Below are positions 34,646-46,663 of a stretch of 64,000 nucleotides of DNA, piece after piece. Each line of letters starts with the position of its first letter. Position 1 is the first letter of the stretch. A program made the translations under genes and the position numbers. The DNA comes from Simplicillium sp. C3G150-2. Lineage: Eukaryota > Ascomycota > Sordariomycetes > Hypocreales > Cordycipitaceae. A model generated the notes under the pieces. That model was not told the DNA's origin. It did no database searches and saw nothing but the letters and a program-made list of their open reading frames with translations. Location: the NCBI GenBank assembly GCA_022702485.1, contig JAJIYY010000007.1, forward strand, positions 682,001-746,000. The letters run 5' to 3'.

Positions 34646-36481
34646 TCATTCGGACTGGATGATCCCGACTGCATGCTCGGCTACACCATACACAGTTGCC
34701 TGGGGGTTTGACCTTGGAAGAATGGGAATAACGCTGGCGTCGCACACGCGCAGGTTCTTGGTCCCATACACCCGCAATTTCTCGTCGACCACACCGCCTA
34801 GGTCCTTACTCATCATCGCACATGAACTTGTGTAGTGGTAGGCTCCGGTCGCAGATTCGCGCAAAAATTGCTTGGCTGCTGCAAGATTGTCCAACTTGGT
34901 AACAGGTCGGCGTTTCCCGTCTGAGATTAGCTTACCAGCAAGGGGACTGGCAGAAGTGATGGTCTGATCAAGATGGATGAGATGCCTTGCTAGCACTTCA
35001 GCGTCGAGCGGGTGTGAGAGAAGGCGGGGGTCGATCGTCGGTGGAGCTGCACTATCGGCGCTAGCGACATGGACAGAGCCCGTTGAGAGGGGGTGTGAGA
35101 GTAGTATTGCCACGGAGATGTACTTGTCGCTTCCAGGTGCCGGCGCCCCCATGCTGCCATCCGGTTGGGGGCATGTGAAGACAGGGAACATGATGTATGC
35201 GGCGGACGCTCTCTCTGGCGAAGTGATTGTGGTATGTACGTAGTCGCTGAGTGCTTTTGCGAACTTGGCATTCACAGAATCGCTAGCAGCCTTACTGACG
35301 TCACCAGCTTCAATCAGCTGCTTCAGCTCAGACCGGTCTGATTGTGGCAGTGGCAGCAACGCAGTGGTGTTCGTACCACTCTTGGAGAAGGGTCCGGCCT
35401 GCTTTGCATACTGCTCTGTTGCAGCGGCTAGTGCCGCTGGGTCCTGGCGAGCAATATTGTCCATGGTGGGCATGTCTGGGTGGGCTTCAAAGCTCATGGA
35501 CGCCAGGGTATGGTTCTGCAGGTTCTCTCCAACATTGGGGTTGTCAATGGCAACGTCAATGCCGAGGCTCTTGAGGTGTTTGGCGCTGCCTACTCCAGAA
35601 AGCTCAAGAATCTTGGGCGAGCCGAGAGCACCTGCAGACACAATGACCTCTTTGTTGGCGCTAGCATTCTGAGCGTTGCCCTCGCTGTCCGTGAATAAAA
35701 CGCCTGTGGCAACAACGCCATCAGGTCCTGAAGAGTCCAGAACGATTTTCTGGACTAGACTGTTTGAATGAACAGTGAGATTCTGCCTGCTGCTTATAGC
35801 AGGGAGCAAGTATGCATTGGCGGCGTAACTCCTGGTTCTGGATGCAGGCAACACGGTGTCGGGGATGGTCATAGCCCCAAGAGCTTCGTCGTCGAAGGGG
35901 TTGGCACTTTTGTTGTGGCCGAGACCGCCCAGCGTCTCTTGAAAAGTATTCGCCCATTCGTCGTCAGACTGGCCAACGGGAAAGGCTAGGTTCAATGGAC
36001 CGCTGCCCTCTCCTGTCTCAAGCTTGTAGCCCCTAGCCAGAGACTTGGAGAAGCTCGCCCAGTCCCATCCAGTATTTCCAAGCTTGGCCCAAGCATCGAT
36101 CGTGGCTTTGGAAGGTGGCGCATACGCCAATCCATTGATTGCGGATGATCCTCCCAGCGCTTTGCCTTGAGGCGTTCCAAGTGCTCTGCCGCCAAGAGCC
36201 TCCTACAGACACATCACCATTAGTGAAAATTCGCTCTAAAAAGGACACGATGAAACTGCCAAGGAGGCACGTACTTGAGGCTCTGTTTTAAACTTGAACA
36301 CATTTGTGTCTGCGCTCGTCAACGCAGGCCACATTGCGGGCACGTTCGTTTGAGGATTCGTGCTTGTGTCTTCGCCGGCTTCGATGACAAGGACCGACGA
36401 CGCACCATCTTCACTGAGGCGGGAAGCTAAAACACAGCCAGCTGTGCCACCGCCAATGATGATGTAGTCGTAGGAAGCCAT
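34646..36481 (-). CDS. GMC-family FAD oxidoreductase
   Basis: Exons 36481..36275 and 36202..34646 give 587 residues. The dinucleotide-binding motif IIIGGGTAGCVLASRLSE is at residues 7-24, with the usual Glu (VIEAG). GKALGGSSAING is the first GMC signature. GALGSPKILELSGVG is the second. The C-terminal catalytic region has GAYHYTSSCAMM and RSNPQATVYG, a His/Asn pair like choline or cholesterol oxidase rather than the His/His of glucose oxidase. There is no signal peptide, so it is probably intracellular, fitting alcohol or aldehyde oxidation of a pathway intermediate. Substrate unknown. Confidence 0.92.
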
Positions 36482-37034
36482 TTTCGTCGTAAATTCTATT
36501 GTCGTGAAATGATTGGTGGTTCGCCCAATTGCTGTACTGTTTGGCGGGTGCTGTGTGCTTGTTAGGTCTATGTTGTGGCCGAATGGCGTTGCTCTGTCAC
36601 CATGGACTAGATATACCGTGTAACATCAGACGCGAGACATATGTGGAGTGACATGAGTGAATTTGGCTTGCTTTCCTGCGCCCGCGGGTATAAAGGTATA
36701 AACTGCAGTAGTAACAAAAGCGCCGTGCGTGAAAGCAGAGCCTCGTTGAGTGGCGGAGAACAAAAGTGTCACCCATCGCTGTAGGGGAGAAGAGGGGGGC
36801 TTTGGCGGGGGGTGGGGGGGGGGGGGGGGGGGGGCAGCAAACGCAGGGGAACCTGAGTTACATCACTCTCAATTGGCACGGACGATTTATTCTCTTTTCA
36901 ATTTTTTTTTGTTACAAAGAAATAATCGAACATATTTGAGCTATATTACTTGCAGTCTGCACTCGCATTCTGGCTTGGGGCTTTTCACAACATTAAAAAT
37001 ACAAACATCAGGCGTAAACGTTGTCCTCTTCTCA
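36482..37034. other. intergenic with poly-G tract
   Basis: About 550 bp between the start of the GMC gene and the 3' end of the Pth11-like gene. It contains a TATAAA-like element about 200 bp before the GMC ATG and a long G run. Confidence 0.45.
36814..36834 (+). repeat. poly-G homopolymer (21 G)
   Basis: G6-T-G21 run at 36807-36834. It is a guanine-quadruplex candidate and its length is error-prone in assemblies. Confidence 0.9.
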
Positions 37035-38380
37035 TCATTTTTGCTCCCTTGCAGAACCCAGTGGAAAATCTGCAGGTACCGTCTCATATCTTTCTTCCGT
37101 GATAGCGTGGTGGATATATATACCGTTTTGTTCCATATCACGCGACGGAACTCCTCCCCTGTCCGGATCGTGACGGCAGTCTGTGCTGATGCCAGGCGCT
37201 GTTGACATCTCGTAGGCGTCCTTGCTGACGCGGCTGGTGCTATTGCTGTCGTCGAGGCGATTATACGATGTATCTCGCTTCAATCTTGATGCATCTGGGC
37301 CGTCTCGTCCAACAGTGCCCTGGCTTCCCTTGGTCTTGGTGGCCGCCGCTGTGACGGTGCGAATAACTGGCTTGATGTATTTCTTGATGAGCGGCGCTAG
37401 CGTAGGGATGGTGGCAGCCACGATTCCGAGCCACAGCTCTAACAAGCTGATGAGACCGACGTAGAAAAGGTCCCAGGTGAAGTCCTTGTTGTGTCGCGTG
37501 GTGACGGTGAAGTACAGGCGCCAAACCATGGTGGCAATGGTGCTTGGTCCGGTTAGTGAGATTCATTTATACATGCGGCAGGGGAGTTTCGAACTTACAT
37601 AAGACCAAGGCTAAACATGAGAGTGATGGCAATTTTCGATCGGACTGGGAGCTTAAGGCCCCAGAGCATGGGCATGGGCAGAACGATGATGATGGAGTCA
37701 ACCACAATGTTGAGCGTAATGGACAACAGCTGCTCCCAGTAAAAGTCGACACAGTGACCCCATGGCTTCGGGTCCCATTCCTGGCTAACAGGATAGCAAC
37801 GAGACAAGAAGACCGCCAAGAAGGCTACTCCGTACGCGGCAACGATGGCGAGAACGGCATACGCCCAGCGCCTAAACTGCTGGATGGAGAAGATGCGCGT
37901 GTACATCCAGACGACGGCGGCTTTGACAAGCACAGTTCCAGGGAGCCATGTGCAGCTAGAAAGAATTACAAGCTAGAAAAGGTCAGAAATTGTTTTTACG
38001 CAGCGAGATTATCCCCCAAACAAGCAATGACCAATGAACGTACCTTGGCCTGAACCAGGAAACCCTCAGGCGACACATCAGAAGCATGTGCTCCGAAACC
38101 ATTGCGGATGCCCCAAATGAGACCACCTTCATAAATAAGCGTGCAAACCTGGCACACTCGAGTTAGAATTGTCCTCCCTCGATCCTTGCGTGCTGTGGTA
38201 AAGTGTGCGCCTAGGCAGAATACAACTTACAAAGGCTATTATTATAATCGCATCATCGGCATAGAATCTGCGCTTCGCGATCATCGCGGCCCAAAGGCGC
38301 ATCGCAAGAATCAGAGTGCAAGTAACTGTGCACGCCGTAATCCACCCGATGAGCTGCCATCCTCGCGAGCTTGGCTGCAT
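37035..38380 (-). CDS. Pth11-like / fungal rhodopsin-domain integral membrane protein
   Basis: Four exons, 38380..38231, 38148..38044, 37972..37599 and 37542..37035, encode 378 residues. About seven hydrophobic helices are seen. Family marks are RFYADDAIIIIAF near the N-terminus, CTWLPGTVLVKAAVVWMYTRIF, the WGHCVD loop and VDSIIIVLPMPMLWGLKLP. A cytosolic Ser/Thr-rich tail of about 120 residues follows. The CFEM domain is absent. This family includes G-protein-coupled-receptor-like surface sensors such as Magnaporthe Pth11. Its place among metabolic genes could mean sensing or nothing. The third acceptor is CCAAG. Confidence 0.88.
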
Positions 38381-39164
38381 GGTGAAAGTTGTTTGTTCTC
38401 GACGATGGGAATAAACCTAGCGACAGACGAAAGTAGAGAGATTTACGAAAGACGAGACATGGGAAGAGTATGTGGCAGCGAACATTGGATCAAGGCTCAT
38501 TCATGTGCGCGATCATTACTTTTAAAAGAACAACCTGGTCACCTCTGTCTCATAACTAACCAAAGGCAGCCTTATCCGCAGGACTGTTCCAGTTTGAGCA
38601 AATGCCGTCCCCAGAAGTAATCAGCATGCTGTAACCTCAGCCCCCCTCGAAACTACCTCCACACCATCTGGAAGAATTCTTCAGCGCTGGGGGAAGGTCC
38701 GAAGAACCTTGAACGGCACTCACACGCGCTAACCACACTGACTAGCATGTAGTAAGATTCGCTCGCCTCTGTTAAAGGGAAGGGGGGGCACGGGGGGGAG
38801 TGTATGTACTTGGTAAGCATAATAAGCAGAAAAGTGCGCCTCCCTGAACCTCCTCTCCACACCTCCCAATTCCCCTGCAAGGTTTACGATGCTACTCTTG
38901 TGAACACCTCTGTGAGCACTGCGGGCGCTGCGGGCGCTGCAGAGCACTATCAGCGGGCACGTCATGAATGGATGCAACACCAACTTCTGCGCTGCTTGGA
39001 CGCTGCGAGGCATTTTGCACTACACCACCACCTTCGTATAAATATTAACACCTGCTAGATTTTGACTTTCAGGGAGTCGCAGCAACCAAAAGCTAACCCA
39101 CCACTACCTAAGTTATTTTTGACTCTTGTCTCATTCATCGCCCACCAGAATATACCCAGCCACC
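38381..39164. promoter_or_regulatory. divergent promoter region
   Basis: About 780 bp between the divergent Pth11-like gene and the SDR gene. It holds a TATA box for the SDR and short GC-rich repeats (GCGGGCGCT twice near 38930). No coding exon is recognised. Confidence 0.5.
39037..39044 (+). promoter_or_regulatory. TATA box of the SDR gene
   Basis: TATAAATA about 120 bp before the ATG at 39165, which itself has the good context CACCATG. Confidence 0.55.
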
Positions 39165-40321
39165 ATGTCGAACCCCTCCGGAATCAAGACCTGGCACCAC
39201 GATACTTATGACGCTATCTCACCAACTCGGCCTGAGCTGAGCGCTGCTGGCAAGACGGTGGTTATCACCGGTGCTGTAAGTAGTCACCGTAGCGCTTCTT
39301 CCAGACTCCTCTTTCCGTAACTTCGTGTGCTGACCCGTGTTACTCACTCCAAACAGGGCAGCGGAATTGGCCGTGAGACAGCTTTGGCATTTGCGAGTGC
39401 GGGTGCCACACACATCGCACTGCTGGGCCGAAGAGAACTAGCGCTCAAAGAGACGGCTGGAGCGATTGCTGCCGCATCCCCACAGGTGAAAGTCTCGATC
39501 CACTCGATCGATATCAGTGATGAGAAGGCGTTGGCTCCCGTTGTCCAAGCTATTGGCAATTGGGACACGCTCATCCATGCCGCTGGGCACTTTTCTCCCC
39601 CTACTGCGATTGCAAACACTGACATCGCCGACTACTGGAAAGCATTCGAGGTGCGTTTTGTACTACCCAGCATTTGATGTGACAGAGCCCTGCATTGTGT
39701 TTCAATTTGCTCGGGCCTCCCAGCCTGTCTCTCAATCCTTGTTCCAATACATATCACACAAAGGCCATGTCACTAATTACCGTCTAATCTATTTAGATTA
39801 ACGCTAAAGGAACCCTGGTTGTTCTGCAAGGTTTCGCCAAGACAGCTAACAGGGGCAATGCCTCCGTGATTGCCCTCACCACCGGTGCTGCAGCTGCTCC
39901 CGCTGCGTTTGTGCCAACCTTCTCATCTTACATGGCATCCAAAATAGCACAGATCAAGATTGTCGAGAACTTTGCTGCTGAAAATCCAGACATTGCTTCA
40001 ATCAATCTGCACCCTGGTTTTGTCGACACAGACATTTTCAAGGCTACAGGTGCCGACGCCTCCCAGCTTCCCATGGATACAGGTGAGTTTTCGGATCTGC
40101 CCTCCGCATTACATACCGCATCTAACCCGGCTTTAATCGCAGTGCAACTCCCCGCTCATTTCAGCGTCTGGTTAAGCAGCCCTGAGGCCAGGTTCCTGTC
40201 GGGTCGCTCCGTTTCAGCCAACTGGGACGTTGCAGAGATCAAAGCAAAGGCTGACGGTCTTGCCCAGAGCGCGGACTGGGTGAGCACCATTACTGCATGG
40301 CAGTTCTCCGCATCTGCATAG
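39165..40321 (+). CDS. short-chain dehydrogenase/reductase
   Basis: Four exons, 39165..39275, 39357..39650, 39797..40082 and 40143..40321, give 289 residues. The cofactor motif TGAGSGIGRE is split by intron 1. LLGRRE follows strand beta-2, suggesting NADP preference from the Arg pair. The active-site Tyr180 and Lys184 lie in SSYMASK. The usual Ser position reads LTTG, so Thr may replace it. The reaction is a ketone/alcohol interconversion; substrate unknown. It converges on the methyltransferase gene, with 148 bp between stops. Confidence 0.9.
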
Positions 40322-40469
40322 GTGGAGCGTCTGGTATCACGTCGATCAAACAAATTGTCCAGGCTCGTTTTGTATCAGATGATAGATGCCATAAATTACT
40401 AGATTACTTTCTAACGGCCTGTCTTCGTTTAACTTTGCTCTCAATCGTCCTGTTCCGTCTCTTGATCCG

Positions 40470-41437
40470 TCAATGGTGAAGCTGCTCCTCCGGCTTTTTG
40501 CCACAAAATACATATATCTCGTTTCTGTAATAGCCACCAGACTTAATATCCAAGTATGCCTGCTTCTCTACCCTGTCAAGTTCATCAGGCTCCATGACTT
40601 TCATCTTGCGAGCCCATGCCATGATGGCTGGCATACCGGCCGCAGTTATTCGTTGTCTCGTGTCTGCCAATCTATCTGAGCTCACGACGTCCCGGATAAC
40701 GGGGTCCAATCCCGCAGAAGCCATATCGTCATGTAGTGTGTTCCAGCCTTGAGAGAAGCGCTCCAAGTTGGCCTTTATAAACATTTTTGACATTCGATCG
40801 GCCGTCTCGAACGTTGAGTCGGGGTAATTGCGGAAATAGGTTGTTGATGTGATGTTGAACTCTTCCCACTGTAGCCAACCGCCTGGTCGGAGGAGCTTCG
40901 ACAGGTTGGCTGCCACCTTTTGCCATTCGTCTGGTTGCATGGCGCCCACCAGCAAGCGTACATGGACTAGATCGTAGGCTTGGTGTAGTTTCTCGGGTAC
41001 TGGCTTCTTGGCATCTAGCGTATCGAACAGGATTCCGGCTGGCGGCTCTTGCGGAAACATATCTGGGGAGATGTCGTAGCCGTGCAGCGTGGCGTCCGCG
41101 AATTCCTTGGTGTTGCGAACGCATTCGAGAAAATGGCCTGTACCGGTGGCGACATCCGCGATTTTTGGTTTTGGTGGGAGTTGACTAGCGATTTGAGGAT
41201 GTATCAAGTAGCCAATGTTGCTGCATAAATGTTAGCATGACTGATTCCACAAGTTTGGCTTACAGCCACAGCATTCGTGCACCTACGCAGTCATCACATC
41301 GAATTGTTCATCGAGTCTTACAATTAAAAATTGTTAGCTGTTTCATTCACACATTGAAACATATTTACAGTCAATTTTGGGTACCTTTGAGCCTCAGTTA
41401 CGGTCCGGACCATAACGTCCAAGTATGCGTCTCCCAT
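40470..41437 (-). CDS. SAM-dependent class I methyltransferase
   Basis: Three exons, 41437..41385, 41316..41287 (a 30-nt micro-exon) and 41220..40470, give 277 residues. The micro-exon joins to make RLDEQFDVMTANIGYLIHP, the N-terminal helix typical of fungal secondary-metabolite methyltransferases. The SAM motif I is ADVATGTGHF, with the acidic residue of motif II in GYDISPDMF. LLRPGGWLQWEE is the post-motif. The splice calls rest on restored frame; a GTAGGT donor ends exon 2. It likely O- or C-methylates a small molecule. Confidence 0.88.
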
Positions 41438-42206
41438 GGTTGCTTGTGAAACTAATGCAGGCGTTGGTTGTAGTTTGCAGAATGTAACCTGAATTGACTG
41501 CGAACCAAATGTTTCAATTTACGACACACAGGCGTCCTCAGAAAGGCTCATCCGCTGGAGCGTTTGTCACCGTAACCGGCAATTGCACTTCTACCCATGC
41601 AAGCAAGCCCCGCGTAAGCGCAGAGTAACAGCTACGACATGCGTCATTGGCACTGGATTCGCTTGCAGGGGGGTGTCTTAACTTGAGATACTCGCCGATT
41701 ATGCCTGAATGTTTCCAGCGGCACAGCCAACGGGGCTATGGGGGCCAGATGCTTGCATGGAATCGTCCATAACACAACCTTGTTTACGCACAGACAGTGT
41801 ACATTTTGGCGCCATGTCGCTTCATCCTTCATTGAATTATGCATCGGCGAATTGCCCCAATCAGTTACACGGCAACATCATAAACGATGGAGGGGGCGTG
41901 GGGAAAGGGCTGCAAAGGATGCGCAGAGGATGCGCAGAGAGTGGGCTTAAAATTGAGAGCAAAGATCGGCATCAAACGTAAGCCGTGGATGGAGTTGAGC
42001 TGCAGGGGCTGATAGCAGGGCTTGGTCAGTCAGCCCCTCGCAACTTCGACAATCAGGCGTCCCCAGTTTCGGTCGGTTAAGGCTGGATTCGTCAACGGAT
42101 AAACTGGCCAGCTGTAAAGTTACCATGTATAAACATTTGATCTTGTAAGCATCCGGGTGGAACAACGCAGGTACCACCAGCTACAGCAACACTCACCACA
42201 ACCAAT
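41438..42206. promoter_or_regulatory. divergent promoter region
   Basis: About 770 bp between the divergent methyltransferase and P450 genes, possibly co-regulating them. An 11-bp tandem direct repeat (GGATGCGCAGA twice, near 41917) is seen. No exon is recognised. Confidence 0.5.
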
Positions 42207-44022
42207 ATGGCGATTCTAGCTTCACTAGCTCAGTTGACTGAGCAGCTCAGCGCTATACCGCCAGTGCAATTGGCGATTATTGTAGTCACTGTGCTCTTTG
42301 CGTCTTCATATCTCTATGACAAACATCCTAGAGTCGCTGGGGCTAAGTACTATGGCTACAAGTCGTGGTGGGAGCCCAGTCTCCTCTTGCGCATGCGATT
42401 CTTCACCACTGGCAAGCAAATGATTGATGATGCCTATGACAAGGTATGTAAAAATGGAAATTACTTTTCAACTTGCGAGAAAATATGAAAAGGCAGAGGC
42501 TGACGAGGTCGCTGTTGTATCATAGTTCAAAAATGTGCCCTTTGTCCTGAGACGCCATGATACGGATCTCACCATCATGCCCATGCGCTACATTGAGGAA
42601 ATCCGAGTTATGCCGCGAGAGGATATTAGCCTTTGGAAGGCTCAACTCAGCGTGAGAATCCCCTTTTTGTCTCTTGGAAAAAGAAGTGCTAAGCTAACCA
42701 TCGCTCTGCAGAATGTTGTCCCTAAGTGGACTTACACACACGTTCTGCTGGACACCAACCTGCACATCCGCGGAATGAACAACAAACTCATTCCAGAACT
42801 TGCTGATTACCTCCTGATTGCTTCAGAAGAACTCAAATATGCTTGGAACATTGATATTCCCGCTTGTGACGGTAAGTCTAAACATCACAAATGGCAGGGA
42901 AGGACATGCACTGATGGACCAATGTTCAGAATGGACTACAATAGACATCCAGTCTGCCACTCGCTCACTGATCTCTCGCATGACGGCCAGAATCTTCATG
43001 GGTAAGCTCGCAGCCAGAGATCCAGAATGGCTCCAAACATCTCTCCACTACGCTCATGACCTCTGGGGTGCCGCCTTTGCGCTTCGCATGTTGCCGGTGT
43101 GGATGCATCCTGTCGCCGCACAGCTCCTCCCAGCCCGCCGTCGCTTGGCCAAGCAGCTCGCCAGTGCCAGAAGATTGGTCCGCAGCCTTACTACTGAGCA
43201 CTTTGAAGCCCTCAAGAACGACGAAGATCCCGAGAACACTATTCTCGGCTGGATGCTTGACCACGCAACCAAGAATGAGCAAAACATTGACATTATGGCT
43301 GGTCTGCAGTGCATTTTGGGAATGCTGGGAATTCACTCGGTTGCCAACACCCTCAACAACCTCATTTTTGACCTCTGCGTTCACCCTGAGTGGGTTCCCG
43401 TTCTACGAGAGGAGATGGAGTCTGTCATCGCTGAGCACGGCAAATTGGGTGAGAGCAAAATGCCTTACACGTTGTGGCTCTCCAAGTTGGCAAAGATGGA
43501 CAGTTTCATCATGGAGACTCAAAGACACAATCCTCAAATTCTGCGTAAGTTATATTCATTTTCTGATCCCTGTATCTGGCGTCCTGCATGTATTAACCAG
43601 AGGTAACAGTGAACCCTCAGAGGACCGCCATGAAAGACATCGTCCTGTCGGATGGTACAAAGATCCCCAAGGGCACAAGATTCGCCTTCCCTGGCCACCA
43701 GCATGCCATGGATCCCGAGGTCAATGAGAACCCAGAGCAGTTCGACCCCATGCGCGCCTATCGAAAGCGCCAGTTGAGCGAGGAAAACTACAACAGATTC
43801 CACGCCGCGCAGCCCAACTCCACAGCCATGACCTTCGGTTATGGTACTCAAGCTTGCCCTGGTCGCTATTTCTCCATCGCCGAGATCAAGATGATCATGT
43901 TGAATTTGCTGCTGGAGTATGACTTCAAATTGCCTCCCGGCAAGGAACGCCCACCCATGTTGTGTGCGGATGAGATGGTATTTTTGGCACCTGATGCGGA
44001 CATGTTAATTAAGAAGAGGTGA
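42207..44022 (+). CDS. cytochrome P450 monooxygenase (ent-kaurene-oxidase-like group)
   Basis: Five exons, 42207..42443, 42526..42651, 42712..42871, 42930..43544 and 43610..44022, give 516 residues. The N-terminal anchor is IPPVQLAIIVVTVLF. The I-helix reads GMLGIHSVANT, again with His where an acid is common. ETQR is the ExxR motif. FDPMRAYRKR and the heme loop FGYGTQACPGRYF with Cys462 follow. The architecture resembles the broken P450 at 18.8-20.4 kb, so the two may be related paralogues. ER-bound terpene oxidation is the likely role. It is divergent from the methyltransferase. Confidence 0.92.
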
Positions 44023-44272
44023 AGGACTTTGGAAGAATAACGGGCGCTCTTTATGACACTATACTGTTTTGATGTTGTTTCATTTGGGAATGTAATCTTA
44101 TGCAGAATGCAATATTTCGCGCAGTTGATGTGCAATCCTTCCCGTCGCATACCACAAGTGTAACTTGTCAACCGTCGACATCCCCGTCACTCGTTGCCTT
44201 CCTCACACGCACGCCCGGGCTCAGGGGCTACCTTGTTGGTAACGCCGCAGCTTTTATCCAATACTGACAAGA

Positions 44273-46195
44273 TCAATACTTCGGAGAATGTAAGGGTTCG
44301 TGAAGACTCAGTTCTCTGTCAGAGTAGCCACTCCCAACTGGTCTAGTCCCTACGACATGGTAAAACACGCCCGATATTTCTTTCGTCTGGACCGTCGTCT
44401 TGATTGAAGTTTTCCATGGACCCGCTGTGAGTTCGACAGACGACTCAGGTACGCAATCTTCAGACCAAATATAACGGCGGAACTTCTCTACAAATGAAGC
44501 GGCCTTCGAAATGGAAGCCCCTTCAACAAACTTACACCAGGGTTTGATGTACAGATCCCGACGGGAATCGGACACACGGCCAACAAGCAGCATGCCCTTG
44601 TCGGAATTTGCATTCGTAGATCCAAAGCGTGATAACAGCCGTATTTCGAATAGCGCATCAACGCAGCGGAAGGAACCCATACCGAAGCAATGTTGAGGTA
44701 CTGGCAAGACACGTAGCTGATGGGCAGAGCTATCCCATTGATCGGTAGGATACACACGAGAGATGTGTACTTTTACATTTCCAGGATCGGGATGATAACA
44801 ACCGTAGTTTAGAAACCAAAACCGAGAGTTGTCGGGGGCATAGTGATGCTGGAGCGGTGACAAAGACCAGGGAATGGCAGGTGCAGAAGGAGAAGCCTGT
44901 GGGATGCGCCGTGTCAAAATTACAGACTCTATTTTCCACATCAAATTTGTGTAGTCTGCCTTGTAAGCAACGAAAGAATGATTTACTCGCTCAACAGAGA
45001 TGCACTTACCCATCGCTTTCTTGTATTCCTCCTTGTCGAGTTGTGTAGGGTCCAATCCCAAGACCGAATACTCGTCGTTAATGAAGGCGACGCTACTAAA
45101 GTACTCGAATTTACCCATCTCTTCTCCTGTCATGATACGATGGTAGTGTTTTGACGCCGCGGTGTTCCATGTCCCGCTCGCCGTACTCCTCAGCCGGATA
45201 GACGGAAAGGTGCCCGGTATGTGACCAAGCTGGCAGTCTAGGATGGCTTCGATCTCACCAAATGGATCATCGTCTAATCCCCCGGCGCGGCGCACAGAAA
45301 TAATAGGCAACTCCACAACAATGCCCTGATTTGTTATCATTGTCTCTCTCCTTCCAGCCCGACGGAAAGGCTCTCGTGCAACCAGCCCGGACTCTCGAAA
45401 GTCTTCGGGGGAGGTTGCAAGCACATCGACAGCAGTTCCTTCCGAGTACTTTGTATTGAACCATGCAAATATGGAAACGTCGTCCGATTTACTCAATATC
45501 TCTTCTTGTAGCCTGCGGAATGCTTTGCGGCCCTCACCATAGATCAGTGGCATATTGACGTCGAAGATCCCAAGCAGCGAATAGGCTGCATCTTCCACAC
45601 GCGTCGTCTGTCGATATGATGCCCAGTACATTCGCCGAGCTATGCTGACATCTTCAAGATCTGCTCCTCTCAGTGTCATCTCATCAACGCCGGATATTTC
45701 TGCCACGATTGCACACACGTTGTCGTCAGTCTTCCAACCAAGGAACTCCCAACTCGCTCCATAGAACTGAAGTTTGCTCGGCGCAATCATCTCTTGCAGC
45801 GTCCAGCCTCTTGTCCACCACCTGCTAGCCCGGAAACTATCATCTTCATTGCTTTTGATGTCGCCATCAACGACATCGCTGAGGAATGCATAGCAAACTG
45901 CTGCGTCTTTGTACCACTGAAACATGGAATTGATTGCCTCAGACAATTCGGCGCTGCTGGATTTATCGATGCAGCAGGTATCTATCCAGATGTAATAGTA
46001 GTTTTGTTGTCGAGCAAGGTTGCACGCGCTCTGGACTTTGGCGAACCCTCGCTTCCTGCGCGCCGCACCAAGATCAGCCATATCGTCGAAGAGGACCTCT
46101 TCAGCCTCCCAGGTATGTGATAATATGACATAAATCGGCACATCTTTCTCCAAGAACTCTTCTACCTCCAAGGTATGAACGTTTAGGAGTCTCAT
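44273..46195 (-). CDS. HET-domain (HET-E/HET-D type) protein
   Basis: A 640-residue open frame beginning MRLLNVHTLEVEEF, the standard start of this HET class. The HET domain covers about residues 20-150 with VILSHTWEAEEV, YYYIWIDTCCIDKSS, INSMFQWYKDA and RGWTLQEMIAP. YSLLGIFDVNMPLIYGEG follows, as usual. No NACHT or WD40 repeats are present; the last 400 residues have no recognised domain. Such proteins mediate non-self recognition and cell death. A 54-nt segment, 45009..44956, has a GTAAGT donor and a GCAG end and may be an in-frame intron, giving 622 residues. Confidence 0.88.
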   Translation of the reverse strand: MRLLNVHTLEVEEFLEKDVPIYVILSHTWEAEEVLFDDMADLGAARRKRGFAKVQSACNLARQQNYYYIWIDTCCIDKSSSAELSEAINSMFQWYKDAAVCYAFLSDVVDGDIKSNEDDSFRASRWWTRGWTLQEMIAPSKLQFYGASWEFLGWKTDDNVCAIVAEISGVDEMTLRGADLEDVSIARRMYWASYRQTTRVEDAAYSLLGIFDVNMPLIYGEGRKAFRRLQEEILSKSDDVSIFAWFNTKYSEGTAVDVLATSPEDFRESGLVAREPFRRAGRRETMITNQGIVVELPIISVRRAGGLDDDPFGEIEAILDCQLGHIPGTFPSIRLRSTASGTWNTAASKHYHRIMTGEEMGKFEYFSSVAFINDEYSVLGLDPTQLDKEEYKKAMGKCISVERVNHSFVAYKADYTNLMWKIESVILTRRIPQASPSAPAIPWSLSPLQHHYAPDNSRFWFLNYGCYHPDPGNVKVHISRVYPTDQWDSSAHQLRVLPVPQHCFGMGSFRCVDALFEIRLLSRFGSTNANSDKGMLLVGRVSDSRRDLYIKPWCKFVEGASISKAASFVEKFRRYIWSEDCVPESSVELTAGPWKTSIKTTVQTKEISGVFYHVVGTRPVGSGYSDRELSLHEPLHSPKY

Positions 46196-46663
46196 ATTCG
46201 CCGGCTAGTCCGCTAGCTGTTCTGTGTCTGTTGCGTGGGCTGTACGCTGTAGCTCCGCGAAAGCTAATGAGGCTTCATTTTTATGTCAGCTCGTCAATCC
46301 CCGCCTCACTTTGCTGCACAGAGCGGGGTTTATGATATAGTGCAGCTTTGAAAATTTTAGAACTTACAGCCAAACAATTATTCGATAAGTGAGCTTCTTA
46401 AACTTAGCTGGTTTTCAGTCCCATCGAGTTGATTGCGACATTGAGAAGGGAGAGCCGTCTAGGCAATTTGCACTGCTGCCGTGGGCATGTCAGCAATCGT
46501 CAGATGCAGCAAACTTGCAGCTTGGTGCAAAATTATGGTAAACTGTTCAATAAAATCATTAAAAGGCTTAATGGTATTTCTCACAAATAGCTTGCCAGTC
46601 TATGCATCGCGCGCTGTTGCCATTCGACGTGCATGGATGCGATGCATTCACAGCTTGCATAGT
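46196..46663. other. intergenic
   Basis: About 470 bp, with the promoter of the minus-strand HET gene and the 3' flank of the next same-strand gene. No other feature is seen. Confidence 0.4.
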
